A stretch of DNA of 64,000 nt, taken from positions 1 through 64,000 of the forward strand of contig MEOH01000022.1 of the NCBI GenBank assembly GCA_001769535.1. The letters are read 5' to 3'. This DNA comes from Bacteroidetes bacterium GWF2_38_335 (GTDB lineage: Bacteria > Bacteroidota > Bacteroidia > Bacteroidales > GWF2-38-335). The notes beneath the pieces were generated by a model, which saw only the letters and a program-made list of their open reading frames with translations, was not told the origin of the DNA and did not search any database. This document shows, piece by piece, positions 43,281 to 52,868 of the stretch (position 1 is its first letter; each line of letters opens with the position of its first letter). Both the position numbers and the translations under genes were made by a program.

Positions 43281-45038
43281 ATGAAATTTTTAAGAAACCT
43301 TCTGGCATCATTTTTAGGTACCATCATAGCCGGCACCTTGCTGATATTTATCGTTTTCGGAATGATTACCGCTCTCTTGTCCATGGATGACGAAGTGGTG
43401 ATAAAAGACAATTCAGTTCTTTTGTTGAAACTTGATCGTCAGGTTGTGGACAGGGTGTCCGATAACCCCTTTGACAACCTGAACATTCAGGGAATGAACA
43501 TCGAGGATAAAATGGGTCTGAATGACCTGTTGAATGTGATAGATAAAGCATCGCGCGATGAAAAAATCAAAGGAATTTTTATGAATATCACCGATTTATC
43601 GGCCGGCGCAGCTACACTTGAAGAAATCAGAACTGCGTTAATGGAATTCAAAAAATCAAAGAAATTTATCATTGCATACAGTGATCAGTATTCTCAGGGG
43701 GGATATTATCTGGCGTCTACAGCCGATAAAATTTATCTGAACCCCGAAGGACTGGTTGAGTTCAGAGGAATGAGTGCCAATCTCATGTTTTTTAAAAATG
43801 CCTTGCAGAAACTTGAGGTGGAGCCTGTAATTATCAGGGGAACGGGAAATAAATTCAAATCGGCCGTGGAGCCGCTTACCGAGGAAAAAATGTCGGAAGC
43901 TAACCGCAAACAGACTTCCGTTTACATGGGTTCAATATGGCAGCATATATTAAAAGGAATCTCCGAATCAAGAAATATTCCCGTTGACAGTCTGAATGCC
44001 TTTGCCGACAACATGACCATCAGAAATGCACAGGCCTGTTTGGATAACAAACTGGTTGACGGACTAATATACTTTGATGAGGTGCAGGATGAACTTAAAA
44101 AACTTGTTGAGGTTGAAGATGACAAGGATTTTAATATGGTTGGCTACGAACGCTATAACAAATATGCTAAATTCCAGCCCTTTGCCGCACATAAAATCGC
44201 CGTCATCTATGCAACCGGCGAAATTGGCATGGGCAAAGGTGATTTTGAAACCATCGGATCAGAAACCTTGTCGGGACTGATCAGAAAAGCCAGGAAAGAC
44301 AACAGGATAAATGCCATTGTACTCAGGGTAAATTCGCCCGGAGGAAGCGCCCTGGCTTCTGAAGCCATCTGGCGTGAGATGGAACTGGCTTCTAAGGAAA
44401 AAGTCGTGGTGGTTTCCATGGGAGATGTTGCCGCATCAGGTGGATACTATATTGCCTGCAATGCCGATACCATTGTTGCAGATCACACCACTCTGACAGG
44501 ATCAATTGGCGTTTTCGGAATTATTCCGATCATTGACAAGTTCATGAAAAACACACTCGGAGTTACTTTTGATACTGTGAAAACCAACCTGCATTCCGAT
44601 ATCGGATCAATGTACCGACCCATGAATGACGACGAAAAAGCCGTTATCCAGTTTGAAGTAGACCGTATTTACTCTTCTTTCCTGAGCCACGTTTCCAAAG
44701 GCAGAGGAATTGAAGTCGCAATGGTCGACAGCATCGGACAGGGAAGAGTCTGGTCAGGCATCAACGCCCTCGAACTTAAATTGGTGGATGTGCATGGCGG
44801 ACTAACCGATGCCATTAAAATTGCTGCAGATATGGCCGGATTAAAAACATGGACCATTGAAGAACTTCCCGTACAAAAAGATCCTTTCGAAAAAATAATG
44901 AATATAATGAGCAAAGGCAATTCAGCCATGATCTCAACAGGATTTCCCGAAGGAGACAGAATCCTGAAAGCGTTTAAATCCCTTTCAGGTATGCGTGGCA
45001 TTCAGGCGAGGATGCTGTTTGATCTGGAGATTAAGTAG
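43281..45038 (+). CDS. sppA: Signal peptide peptidase SppA, 67K type
   Basis: The ATG at 43281 gives 585 residues beginning with a membrane anchor (LLASFLGTIIAGTLLIFIVF). Two ClpP-like S49 domains follow. The catalytic lysine is expected in the first domain (near GTGNKFKSAVEPL, residue 190) and the serine in the second at GDVAASGGYYIACNAD near residue 385, as in E. coli SppA. It cuts signal peptides left in the membrane after export. Single gene, with the aspS terminator just upstream. Confidence 0.95.
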   Translation: MKFLRNLLASFLGTIIAGTLLIFIVFGMITALLSMDDEVVIKDNSVLLLKLDRQVVDRVSDNPFDNLNIQGMNIEDKMGLNDLLNVIDKASRDEKIKGIFMNITDLSAGAATLEEIRTALMEFKKSKKFIIAYSDQYSQGGYYLASTADKIYLNPEGLVEFRGMSANLMFFKNALQKLEVEPVIIRGTGNKFKSAVEPLTEEKMSEANRKQTSVYMGSIWQHILKGISESRNIPVDSLNAFADNMTIRNAQACLDNKLVDGLIYFDEVQDELKKLVEVEDDKDFNMVGYERYNKYAKFQPFAAHKIAVIYATGEIGMGKGDFETIGSETLSGLIRKARKDNRINAIVLRVNSPGGSALASEAIWREMELASKEKVVVVSMGDVAASGGYYIACNADTIVADHTTLTGSIGVFGIIPIIDKFMKNTLGVTFDTVKTNLHSDIGSMYRPMNDDEKAVIQFEVDRIYSSFLSHVSKGRGIEVAMVDSIGQGRVWSGINALELKLVDVHGGLTDAIKIAADMAGLKTWTIEELPVQKDPFEKIMNIMSKGNSAMISTGFPEGDRILKAFKSLSGMRGIQARMLFDLEIK

Positions 45039-45725
45039 GTTGCCGTTTGGCTTGTGAATTACACCCAACACATAATATGAACTGTCATCCCGAACGCAGT
45101 GAGGGATCTCCTTGCCATAACTCGATAATCATTTTATTGCAAAATAAACCTGACAGCTATGTGCAGAGCACTACACCCTCTGCAGAAATTGCATATTGAT
45201 TAGTTATACCGCCGCCCAGGAATATTTTAGAACCAAAAAAGCAATTGCGGCGGAAATGGAAACGATTTTTCAATGCATAGTAAAATGAAGGATTAGATTA
45301 AAACCGTTCATTTAATTGTGTTCAAATCAAAATTAAAAAAGCTTCAGATTTTCTCACCTTTTTCCATCCGAAATTTATCCTGTTTCCGACTCGTTTTTTT
45401 TCATTTCCATCCAAAAAACGCGTTTCACGGTTTTCCATATACCATGGTTTTTCCTGGTGGGCTTTTTACACCTTCAATGTTTTCAAATACATTATAATCA
45501 ATCACATAACAAAATACAAGCAATTATAAACCATAATTTATAGTTAACCAATTGCGTAAAAGTATCGGTTTTTAACCCCGAAACCTGCTTAAAATTACCC
45601 TGTAAAATCAGTAACCTGCTCTCTGTTTTTCCCCTTCATGGCAAAATACCTTTACAATACAAAATTGATCATTGAAATTTTGAAAAAGAAAAAAACAATA
45701 ATTAATAACAAAAAACTCTTTAGCC
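45039..45725. other. Non-coding region upstream of the hydrogenase locus
   Basis: Positions about 45078-45190 contain the GTCATCCCGAAC...GAGGGATCTC...CCTGACAGC...GTGCAGAGCAC module that is also found at 34803-35085, and 45208-45256 is a third-hairpin copy (ACCGCCGCC...GGCGGAAAT). The remaining 470 bases before the receiver gene at 45726 are AT-rich with no gene; the promoter of the hydrogenase cluster is probably here, but I could not place a convincing TAnnTTTG box with a -33 partner. Confidence 0.55.
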
Positions 45726-46220
45726 ATGAAATCGAAAAAAATCTTAGTTGTGGATGACGATATCGACATCATAACTGTTCTGGAAACGCTTCTTAAAAAA
45801 GAAGGATACGAAGTTGTTACCGCTTCTAATAAAAAAGAAGGTATCGAAATGATTAAAAGTGAAAAACCCGACCTGGCAATCCTTGATGTGATGATGACCA
45901 CTCAGTATGAAGGATTTGAACTGGCAAAGGAACTCCTCGACAACCCACAGTTTAAGGAAATCCCCTTCCTGATCCAGTCTTCTATTGATATTCTGACCAC
46001 TACAAAAGCAGCTGTTCAGGAAATGGCAAGGGAATTCAGGAAAGATCCAAACTACAAAGATCTGCAGGTTCTTTTGGTTAAAAACGTAACCACCGGTGAA
46101 GCTGGTATTGACTACCGCACCGAAAAAGGTGAATCTGTTTGGTTCCCCGTAAACGGCTTCGTTAGAAAACCTGTTGAAGCTGCCAGAATTCTTCCCGAAA
46201 TCAAAAGAATTTTAAACTAA
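45726..46220 (+). CDS. Stand-alone response regulator with extended receiver
   Basis: A 164-residue receiver protein: acidic pocket VVDDDID at residues 8-14, phospho-acceptor Asp54 (AILDVMMT), and the conserved lysine in FVRKPV near residue 148. Between beta strands 4 and 5 there is an insertion of about 45 residues (around QEMAREFRKDPNYKDLQVLL and YRTEKGESVWFPVNG) not found in ordinary receivers. There is no DNA-binding or enzymatic output domain. It is first in the hydrogenase locus, 85 bases before hydC, and is a candidate partner for the hydrogenase-linked histidine kinases downstream. Confidence 0.85.
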   Translation: MKSKKILVVDDDIDIITVLETLLKKEGYEVVTASNKKEGIEMIKSEKPDLAILDVMMTTQYEGFELAKELLDNPQFKEIPFLIQSSIDILTTTKAAVQEMAREFRKDPNYKDLQVLLVKNVTTGEAGIDYRTEKGESVWFPVNGFVRKPVEAARILPEIKRILN

Positions 46221-46222
46221 AA

Positions 46223-46280
46223 AGGTCTGCTCCGTGAAACGGACCTCTTTACAGACAGGCAGTGTAATAACTGCCTGTCT
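46223..46280 (+). promoter_or_regulatory. Two hairpins between receiver gene and hydC
   Basis: GGTCTGCTCCGTGAAACGGACC forms a first stem and AGACAGGCAG (46253-46262) / CTGCCTGTCT (46271-46280) form a perfect 10-base second stem. There is no T run, so a processing site or mRNA-stability element between the regulator and the enzyme genes is more likely than a full terminator. Confidence 0.5.
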
Positions 46281-46305
46281 TCACTAAAAAATTACCCGGA
46301 AAAAA

Positions 46306-46767
46306 ATGAAAGCACTCAACGAAATTGTAAAAAACTATCCCGGAAAAACACGGGATAACCTGATTCCGCTCTTACAGGAAATCCAAAATAATCAGGGCTA
46401 TCTCTCTAAGGAATCCATTGTTGAAGTGGGTAAATATCTTAACCTGCCTACCAGTAAAATTTTTGGTGTGGCAACTTTTTATAACCAGTTCAGATTCCAA
46501 CCCCTGGGCAAATTTCATATCCAGGTGTGCCGCGGAACTGCCTGTCACGTCCTTGGCTCTGCCACCGTGCTGCAGGAACTGGAAAAACATCTGCATATCA
46601 AAGCTGGTCAGACTACCCGCGATGGTTTTTTCAGCATCGAAGTGGTGGCTTGTATTGGCGCGTGCGGACTGGCTCCGGTCATCTGTGTGAATGGAAATTT
46701 CCATGCCGGCGTTACTGCAACTTCCATCAAGGAAATTATTGAAAAATATAAAACTCAGGAGGCCTGA
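46306..46767 (+). CDS. hydC: Bifurcating [FeFe]-hydrogenase gamma subunit (NuoE-like)
   Basis: A 153-residue thioredoxin-like [2Fe-2S] protein with ligands Cys75, Cys80, Cys116 and Cys120 (VCRGTACHVLG and ACIGACGLAP). This is the NuoE/HydC family; in trimeric electron-bifurcating hydrogenases the subunit passes electrons between the flavin subunit and the catalytic subunit. The N-terminal 70 residues form the helical NuoE head. It lies two bases before hydB. Cytoplasmic. HndA is the equivalent name in Desulfovibrio. Confidence 0.93.
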   Translation: MKALNEIVKNYPGKTRDNLIPLLQEIQNNQGYLSKESIVEVGKYLNLPTSKIFGVATFYNQFRFQPLGKFHIQVCRGTACHVLGSATVLQELEKHLHIKAGQTTRDGFFSIEVVACIGACGLAPVICVNGNFHAGVTATSIKEIIEKYKTQEA

Positions 46768-46769
46768 TC

Positions 46770-48722
46770 ATGAACAGCAAAAATCAGTCAAAGGAAAAGG
46801 AATTTCTTATCGATGAAATTTTAAGGGATTATACCAATAATTCCCGTGACAATGAAAACAGGGAAAAACTGGCAATTCTTAAAAACGAAAAAATCGATAT
46901 GCCAAATATATTCGTTGGTGCCGGTACTTGCGGACTGGGTGCCGGAGCCGACAAAACCATTGCTGAGGTAAACAAATACCTGAGCGAAAAAAATATCAAA
47001 GCTAAAATTACCGAGGTCGGTTGCATCGGACTGTGCTCTTCTGAACCCATTTTGGATGTCCAGCTTCCGGGCTTTAACCGCGTGTCTTTCGAAAAAGTTA
47101 CCGCCGATAAAGTCAGTGACTTGCTTGAAAATGTTTTTAACCTGAAAATGCCCGAATCCGGCATTCTCGGTCAGTTCCCATGCGAAGGCAGCAGATCATG
47201 GGATGGCGTTAAATCCATTTACGAACATCCGTTTTTTGCCCCGCAACAGCGACTGGTGCTTAAAAACTGCGGAATTATTGACCCGGTTAGTATCACTCAA
47301 TATATTGCCCACGGCGGATATAAAAGTCTCATAAAAACCATCAACACATACAAACCCGTTGAAGTGTGCCAGACCATTATTGACAGCGGTCTGCGCGGAC
47401 GTGGTGGCGGCGGATTCCCCACCGGAATGAAATGGAAATTTGCAAATTCTGAAAACAACCCGCAAAAATACCTCATCTGCAATGCCGACGAAGGCGACCC
47501 GGGTGCTTTTATGGACCGCGCCGTTATTGAAGGCGATCCCCACCGGCTCATCGAAGGTATGGCCATTGCCGGATATGCCATCGGTGCTACAAGAGCTTAC
47601 GTGTACATCAGGGCCGAATATCCCCTGGCCATTAAAAGACTGAAAATTGCCCTGGATGATGCCCGTGATTGGGGATTATTGGGAAAAAATATTTTTGAAA
47701 CAGGCTTTGATTTTGATATCAAAGTGAAAATGGGCGCCGGCGCTTTTGTGTGCGGCGAAGAAACTGCCCTCATGCAAAGCATCGAAGGCAAAAGGGGAAT
47801 GCCCAAACCCCGCCCGCCTTTTCCTACTACCAGCGGACTGTTTGGTAAACCAACCGTGATCAACAATGTGGAAACTTTATCAAATGTTTCCGGAATTATT
47901 GAAAAGGGAAAAGAATGGTTCAGCTCCATCGGAACAGAAAAATCAAAAGGCACCAAAGTGTTTGCTTTATCTGGTAAAGTGGCTCTGACCGGTTTGGTCG
48001 AAATTCCCATGGGCACTACTGTTCGCGATATCATTTTCAATATCGCCGGTGGCATTAAGAACAATAAAAAATTCAAATCGGTGCAGATTGGTGGCCCGTC
48101 AGGCGGATGTATTACCGAACAAAACCTTGACATACAAATTGACTATGAATCATTGATCGGTGCCGGCGCTATGATGGGATCGGGCGGATTGGTGGTCATG
48201 GACGAGGAAACCTGCATGGTGGATGTGGCCAAATTCTTTATGGATTTTATCCAGCGCGAAAGTTGCGGAAAATGTATTCCCTGCCGCGAAGGAACAAAAA
48301 GAATGCTCGAAATTCTCGAAAACATCACAACCAAACCTGTCCCGGGCGACAACAACACTACCCTCGAAAGATTTAAAGGGGTAATGCAACTGGAAAAACT
48401 CAGCCGGGTTATTAAAGAAACTTCGCTGTGCGGACTTGGTCAAACAGCTCCGAATCCAGTTCTCAGCACCCTTAAGTGGTTCAGAAACGAATACGAAGCT
48501 CATATTTTTGACCGTACCTGTCCGGCTGGCGTATGTACCGGATTGAAATCCTACAAAATTGATGTGGACAAATGTACCGGATGTACTGTCTGCTCCAAAA
48601 AATGCCCGGCGAATGCCATCATCGGCTCCAAAAAAACTCCGCATTTTATCGTCGAAGACAGATGTATTGGTTGCGGTGCCTGTGCCGAAGCATGCAAATT
48701 CGAAGCAATTTCTGTGATCTAA
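46770..48722 (+). CDS. hydB: Bifurcating [FeFe]-hydrogenase beta subunit (NuoF-like, NAD- and FMN-binding)
   Basis: A 650-residue flavoprotein. An N-terminal thioredoxin-like domain holds Cys54, Cys85 and Cys89 (GTCGLGAG, GCIGLCS), one cysteine short of the usual four. The NuoF core follows: LRGRGGGGFPTGMKWKF near 207 (FMN/NADH), NADEGDPGAFMDR near 235, and the [4Fe-4S] motif ESCGKCIPCREG near 500. Two ferredoxin clusters end the protein (CTGCTVCSKKCPAN, CIGCGACAEACKFE). This subunit oxidises or reduces NAD(H) and is the probable site of flavin-based electron bifurcation with ferredoxin. Sits between hydC and hydA. Confidence 0.95.
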   Translation: MNSKNQSKEKEFLIDEILRDYTNNSRDNENREKLAILKNEKIDMPNIFVGAGTCGLGAGADKTIAEVNKYLSEKNIKAKITEVGCIGLCSSEPILDVQLPGFNRVSFEKVTADKVSDLLENVFNLKMPESGILGQFPCEGSRSWDGVKSIYEHPFFAPQQRLVLKNCGIIDPVSITQYIAHGGYKSLIKTINTYKPVEVCQTIIDSGLRGRGGGGFPTGMKWKFANSENNPQKYLICNADEGDPGAFMDRAVIEGDPHRLIEGMAIAGYAIGATRAYVYIRAEYPLAIKRLKIALDDARDWGLLGKNIFETGFDFDIKVKMGAGAFVCGEETALMQSIEGKRGMPKPRPPFPTTSGLFGKPTVINNVETLSNVSGIIEKGKEWFSSIGTEKSKGTKVFALSGKVALTGLVEIPMGTTVRDIIFNIAGGIKNNKKFKSVQIGGPSGGCITEQNLDIQIDYESLIGAGAMMGSGGLVVMDEETCMVDVAKFFMDFIQRESCGKCIPCREGTKRMLEILENITTKPVPGDNNTTLERFKGVMQLEKLSRVIKETSLCGLGQTAPNPVLSTLKWFRNEYEAHIFDRTCPAGVCTGLKSYKIDVDKCTGCTVCSKKCPANAIIGSKKTPHFIVEDRCIGCGACAEACKFEAISVI

Positions 48723-48739
48723 TTTTAAAACTATTTGCC

Positions 48740-50464
48740 ATGAACTTTTCTATAGAAGTCAATAATAAAAAAGTAGAAGCCCTGAAAGGCGAAAAACTTC
48801 TGGATACCCTGAACAGAGCCGGAATAAAAGTCCCCACCCTTTGTCACATGAAAGACAGATTTCCTTCGGGAGCATGCCGCTTATGTGTGGTCGAAGACAT
48901 GAATACAGGCAAACTGATTACTTCATGCTCTTTTCCCGCTTCCGAAGGAATGAGGATACAAACACACTCCCCACGGGTTGTTGAATCAAGAAAAACAATT
49001 ATTGAGCTGCTTTTGGCCAACCATCCCGATGACTGCCTTTACTGCACCCGCAACGGAAACTGCGAGTTACAGTCACTTTCTGACAATCTTCAGGTTAGGG
49101 AAAGAAGAATTACTGGCAGAAAAAGCAAAAACAACATGGACTTATCCAGTCCGAGCATCGTCCGCGATCCCGATAAATGCATTCTTTGCGGCAGATGTGT
49201 GCGTGTTTGCGAAGAAGTGATGGAAGTTTCAGCCATTGATTTCATCAACCGCGGAAGCCGCACGGTAATCGGAACTTCCTTTAACCAGGGATTGAACACT
49301 TCGAGCTGCGTAAACTGCGGACAGTGTATCATGGTTTGTCCAACCGGCGCACTCACCGAGAAAAAGCACTACGAGGAAATAAAAAATGCCCTTGCAGATA
49401 AAACAAAAACCGTTGTTATTCAATATGCCCCGACCATATCTGTATCGCTGGCCGAAGAATTTAAAATGAAACCCGGAACGGATATTAACAGAATCATGAA
49501 TGCCGCACTCAGAAAAGTAGGGTTTGATTATGTGTTCGACACCACTTTTTCTGCCGACCTCACCATTATGGAAGAATCGGCCGAACTGATCCAAAGGGTG
49601 CTCAACAACGGAACCTTACCCATGATCACAAGTTGTTGTCCCGGTTGGGTTAAGTTTGCGGAGGAATTTTTCCCCGACCTGCTGCCCCACGTTTCTTCAT
49701 GCAAATCACCACAGCAAATGCTCGGAGCAGTTATTAAAACCTACTGGGCACAAAAAATGAATATGGCTCCTGCAAATATCTATTCAGTTGCCGTAATGCC
49801 ATGCACAGCCAAAAAATTTGAAGCCCAGCGCGAAGAAATGACCACCGAAGGAATAACCGATGTGGATGCCGTTTTAACTACCCGCGAACTGGCTCAGTTT
49901 CTGAAAATGCTGGGCGTGGATATGGAAAATATCGAACCCGAAAATGCCGATTCTCCTCATGGATTCAGATCAACAGCCGGAAAACTGTTTGGTGCGTCGG
50001 GCGGAGTAATGGAAGCAGCATTAAGAACTGCGTATTTTAAAATCACCGGTAATGAAATGCCTCAACTGAAAGTTGACCAAATCAGAGGACTACAGGGAAG
50101 AAAAGAAGCCAATATTAAAGTGGGAGACCTGGAAATTGGTGTGGCTGTGGTATCCGGTTTGGCAAATGCGAAAAAGCTGATGGAAGAAATCAGAGCAGGA
50201 AAATCAAAGGTTCATTTCATTGAGGTAATGGCTTGTCCCGGCGGCTGCATCAACGGAGGCGGTCAGCCCATCGGTGCCGGTGAAAATGCCATCAAAGCCA
50301 GAATGAAATCGCTTTATGATATTGATGAACAGGAAGCAGTAAGGGTATCTCACAAAAACCCCGAAATCATTGAAATTTATAATGAATTTCTGGGCGAACC
50401 CTGTGGACATAAAAGCCACGAATTGCTCCACACAACATACAACAAAAGAGATGTTTTAATGTAA
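48740..50464 (+). CDS. hydA: Bifurcating [FeFe]-hydrogenase catalytic subunit
   Basis: The ATG at 48740 gives 574 residues. Clusters from the N-terminus: [2Fe-2S] (Cys35, 46, 49, 63), His-ligated [4Fe-4S] (His95, Cys99, 102, 108), two ferredoxin [4Fe-4S] (Cys147-157, Cys190-200), then the H-cluster domain with L1 TSCCPGW (Cys299 proton relay, Cys300), L2 MPCTAKK (Met353, Cys355, Lys358) and L3 ACPGGCINGGGQP (Cys499, Cys503). All catalytic residues are present and fall at the same residue numbers as in Clostridium pasteurianum CpI. It evolves or oxidises H2. A small-subunit-like tail ends the protein (GEPCGHKSHELLH). Confidence 0.97.
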   Translation: MNFSIEVNNKKVEALKGEKLLDTLNRAGIKVPTLCHMKDRFPSGACRLCVVEDMNTGKLITSCSFPASEGMRIQTHSPRVVESRKTIIELLLANHPDDCLYCTRNGNCELQSLSDNLQVRERRITGRKSKNNMDLSSPSIVRDPDKCILCGRCVRVCEEVMEVSAIDFINRGSRTVIGTSFNQGLNTSSCVNCGQCIMVCPTGALTEKKHYEEIKNALADKTKTVVIQYAPTISVSLAEEFKMKPGTDINRIMNAALRKVGFDYVFDTTFSADLTIMEESAELIQRVLNNGTLPMITSCCPGWVKFAEEFFPDLLPHVSSCKSPQQMLGAVIKTYWAQKMNMAPANIYSVAVMPCTAKKFEAQREEMTTEGITDVDAVLTTRELAQFLKMLGVDMENIEPENADSPHGFRSTAGKLFGASGGVMEAALRTAYFKITGNEMPQLKVDQIRGLQGRKEANIKVGDLEIGVAVVSGLANAKKLMEEIRAGKSKVHFIEVMACPGGCINGGGQPIGAGENAIKARMKSLYDIDEQEAVRVSHKNPEIIEIYNEFLGEPCGHKSHELLHTTYNKRDVLM

Positions 50465-50473
50465 TTAACGGCC

Positions 50474-52456
50474 ATGGGACACGCAAAAAGAAATAAACTG
50501 GTATTTACTGTCAAGGACAGATGCAGGGTTTGCTACACCTGTCTGAGAGAATGTCCCGTTAAGGCCATTAAAATAATAAACGGGCAGGCAGAGGTGATAA
50601 GCGAAAGATGCATTGGTTGTGGAAACTGCGTTTCAGTATGCAGTCAAAAAGCCAAAGTATATTTTGACTCTGTCGAAAGGGTTGAAAACATGCTTCAATC
50701 AGAACCGGAAATCGTTGCCTGCATTGCGCCAAGTTTCCCGGCTGAATTTTCTGAAATTCCTGACCATAAATTTTTGGTTGGAATGATTAAAAAGCTGGGT
50801 TTTCATAGGGTTTTTGAGGTTGCTTTCGGTGCCGATCTGGTGGCTAAAGAGTATAGCAAACTGATTGAATCGGCAGGGGAAAAAACGTATATTTCTTCTG
50901 ACTGCCCCGCTATTGTTTTTTACATTGAACATTATTATCCCGAACTGATTAAAAATCTGGCTCCCATTGCATCACCCATGGTGGCCATTTGCAGGGTGAT
51001 CAGAAAAAAATACGGTGAAAACACAAAGGTTGTGTTTATTGGTCCGTGTATCGCCAAAAAAGCCGAATCGGATGAGATTGATGAAGCCCTTACCTTTATC
51101 GAACTCAGAACACTTTTTGAACGAAATGCAATTACCGTTGAAAATGCTGATCCTTCTGAGTTTGATTCACCTCATCCCGGAAAGGGCGCTATTTTTCCGG
51201 TTTCAAGAGGATTACTGCAATCGGTAAATATTAAAGATGACATCATTAAAGGCGAAATTCTGGTAGCCTCCGGAAGAATCAACTTCAGGGAAGCAATTAA
51301 AGAATTTGATAACAAGGAAATTGAAGCAAAACACCTGGAACTTCTTTGCTGCGACGGGTGCATTATGGGTCCGGGCATGAGCCAGTGCGGAAAACCATAT
51401 CACCGCAGGGTGCGCATCAGCAATTATGTGAAGAGCCGTCTCGAAGTCCTTGATAACGAAAAATGGTCGGAAGAAATGAATGAATACAACGACATTGTTT
51501 TGTCACAGACTTTCAATCCGGCCGACCGCAGACAGGAAAAACCTGCCTATGATATGGTGGAAAAAATCCTGCTGAGTATGGGCAAAAATGATACCAAAGA
51601 CCATTTGAACTGTGGCGCTTGCGGCTATGACACCTGCATTGAACACGCTGAGGCTATTTTGCTCGGACATGCCGAAAATGAAATGTGCCTGCCCTTTGCC
51701 ATTGAAAAATTACACAAATCTGTTAATGCGCTCAACATATCCAATGAAAATCTTGCCAATGCAAAGTTAGCTTTAAAACAATCTGAAAAACTGGCAAGTA
51801 TGGGACAACTGTCGGCAGGAATCGCTCATGAATTAAACAATCCCCTGGGGGTCATTACCTTATACAGTAATATCCTCAAAGATGAGATTTCTGCTGATAG
51901 CCCTGTCCAGAAAGACCTGCAGCTTATTGTTGAACAGTCTGAAAGATGTAAGAAAATTGTAGGCGGATTATTGAATTTTGCCAGAAAAAATCAGGTCAAA
52001 CTGGTTGAGACAGATTTTGAAAAATTTGTACACCACAGCATTGAATCGGTTATCATTCCAGGCAACGTGCAGGTTGAAATAAAAAGCAGCCTTGTAGATA
52101 AAATGGTCATGATCGATACCGATCAGATGATGCAGGTGCTTACCAATCTTGAGAAAAATGCCGTTGAGGCCATGCCTGCAGGAGGTAATCTGACCATTGA
52201 AATTACCGGCGATAAACAATCTGTCGAAATTGCCATCAATGATAGTGGAACAGGCATCCCAAAAGAAAATATGGAAAAATTGTTTGAGCCGTTTTTCACA
52301 ACCAAGGAACCGGGAAAAGGTACCGGACTGGGTTTGCCCCTGGTTTATGGAATTGTGAAAATGCATAAGGGACAAATCAATGTTGTGTCAAATACCTTGC
52401 CCGAAAACGGACCTGTTGGAACAACTTTTAAAATTGTTTTACCAAGATATAATTAA
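50474..52456 (+). CDS. Sensory [FeFe]-hydrogenase-like protein fused to a histidine kinase
   Basis: A 660-residue fusion. Two ferredoxin clusters (Cys17/20/23/27 and Cys46/49/52/56) lead to an [FeFe]-hydrogenase H domain (about 75-325) with all four H-cluster cysteines: Cys144 (SSDCP), Cys192 (GPCIAKK) and Cys292/Cys296 ([10 protein letters not shown]). The proton-relay cysteine of L1 is Asp143 and the L2 methionine is Gly190. A further four-cysteine Fe-S domain (CGACGYDTC near 380, Cys405) follows, then HisKA with phospho-acceptor His452 (AHELNNPLG) and an ATPase domain ([21 protein letters not shown]). Probable H2 or redox sensor signalling by phosphorylation. Ten bases from hydA and from the next receiver gene. 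Confidence 0.92.
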   Translation: MGHAKRNKLVFTVKDRCRVCYTCLRECPVKAIKIINGQAEVISERCIGCGNCVSVCSQKAKVYFDSVERVENMLQSEPEIVACIAPSFPAEFSEIPDHKFLVGMIKKLGFHRVFEVAFGADLVAKEYSKLIESAGEKTYISSDCPAIVFYIEHYYPELIKNLAPIASPMVAICRVIRKKYGENTKVVFIGPCIAKKAESDEIDEALTFIELRTLFERNAITVENADPSEFDSPHPGKGAIFPVSRGLLQSVNIKDDIIKGEILVASGRINFREAIKEFDNKEIEAKHLELLCCDGCIMGPGMSQCGKPYHRRVRISNYVKSRLEVLDNEKWSEEMNEYNDIVLSQTFNPADRRQEKPAYDMVEKILLSMGKNDTKDHLNCGACGYDTCIEHAEAILLGHAENEMCLPFAIEKLHKSVNALNISNENLANAKLALKQSEKLASMGQLSAGIAHELNNPLGVITLYSNILKDEISADSPVQKDLQLIVEQSERCKKIVGGLLNFARKNQVKLVETDFEKFVHHSIESVIIPGNVQVEIKSSLVDKMVMIDTDQMMQVLTNLEKNAVEAMPAGGNLTIEITGDKQSVEIAINDSGTGIPKENMEKLFEPFFTTKEPGKGTGLGLPLVYGIVKMHKGQINVVSNTLPENGPVGTTFKIVLPRYN

Positions 52457-52465
52457 AATAAAAAG

Positions 52466-52864
52466 ATGAAAACAAAACTTAATAAAACCATCCTTGTTGC
52501 AGATGACGACGTGGATTATCTGGAACAAATAAAATTGCAGGTGAAGGAATTTGGCTTTGATGTGATTACCGCAGGAAGTCAGAAAGAAGCAGAAAAACTA
52601 ATGTGCGAACAACGTCCCGATCTTGCACTGTTCGACCTCATGATGGAAAACCAGGATTCGGGTTTTATCCTGAGCTACAAATTTAAAAAATTGTACCCCG
52701 AAGTCCCGGTAATCATTGCTACAGCTGTTACCGCCGAAACCGGACTGGTTTTCAACATCGAAAACAGTGATGATAAAAACTGGATCAGGGCCGACAAATA
52801 CCTTGAAAAAGGTTTGCGTCCCGATCAGTTGCACCGTGAAATAAATAAACTCTTAAAAATCTGA
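52466..52864 (+). CDS. Stand-alone response regulator
   Basis: A 132-residue single-domain receiver with acidic pocket ADDDVD at residues 12-17, phospho-acceptor Asp57 (ALFDLMME), and lysine in KYLEKGL near residue 113. A short insertion rich in Asp/Asn/Lys (ENSDDKNWIRADKY) precedes the lysine, similar to but shorter than that of the receiver at 45726. It is nine bases after the sensor kinase gene and four before the hybrid kinase gene, so it is the best candidate for the phosphate carrier between them. Confidence 0.88.
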   Translation: MKTKLNKTILVADDDVDYLEQIKLQVKEFGFDVITAGSQKEAEKLMCEQRPDLALFDLMMENQDSGFILSYKFKKLYPEVPVIIATAVTAETGLVFNIENSDDKNWIRADKYLEKGLRPDQLHREINKLLKI

Positions 52865-52868
52865 TACC

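Noticed and set aside
48572-48739. A 56-codon upstream extension of hydA
   Set aside because: It overlaps hydB in another frame and its sequence is not protein-like; the ATG at 48740 starts the [2Fe-2S] domain and gives the exact family length.
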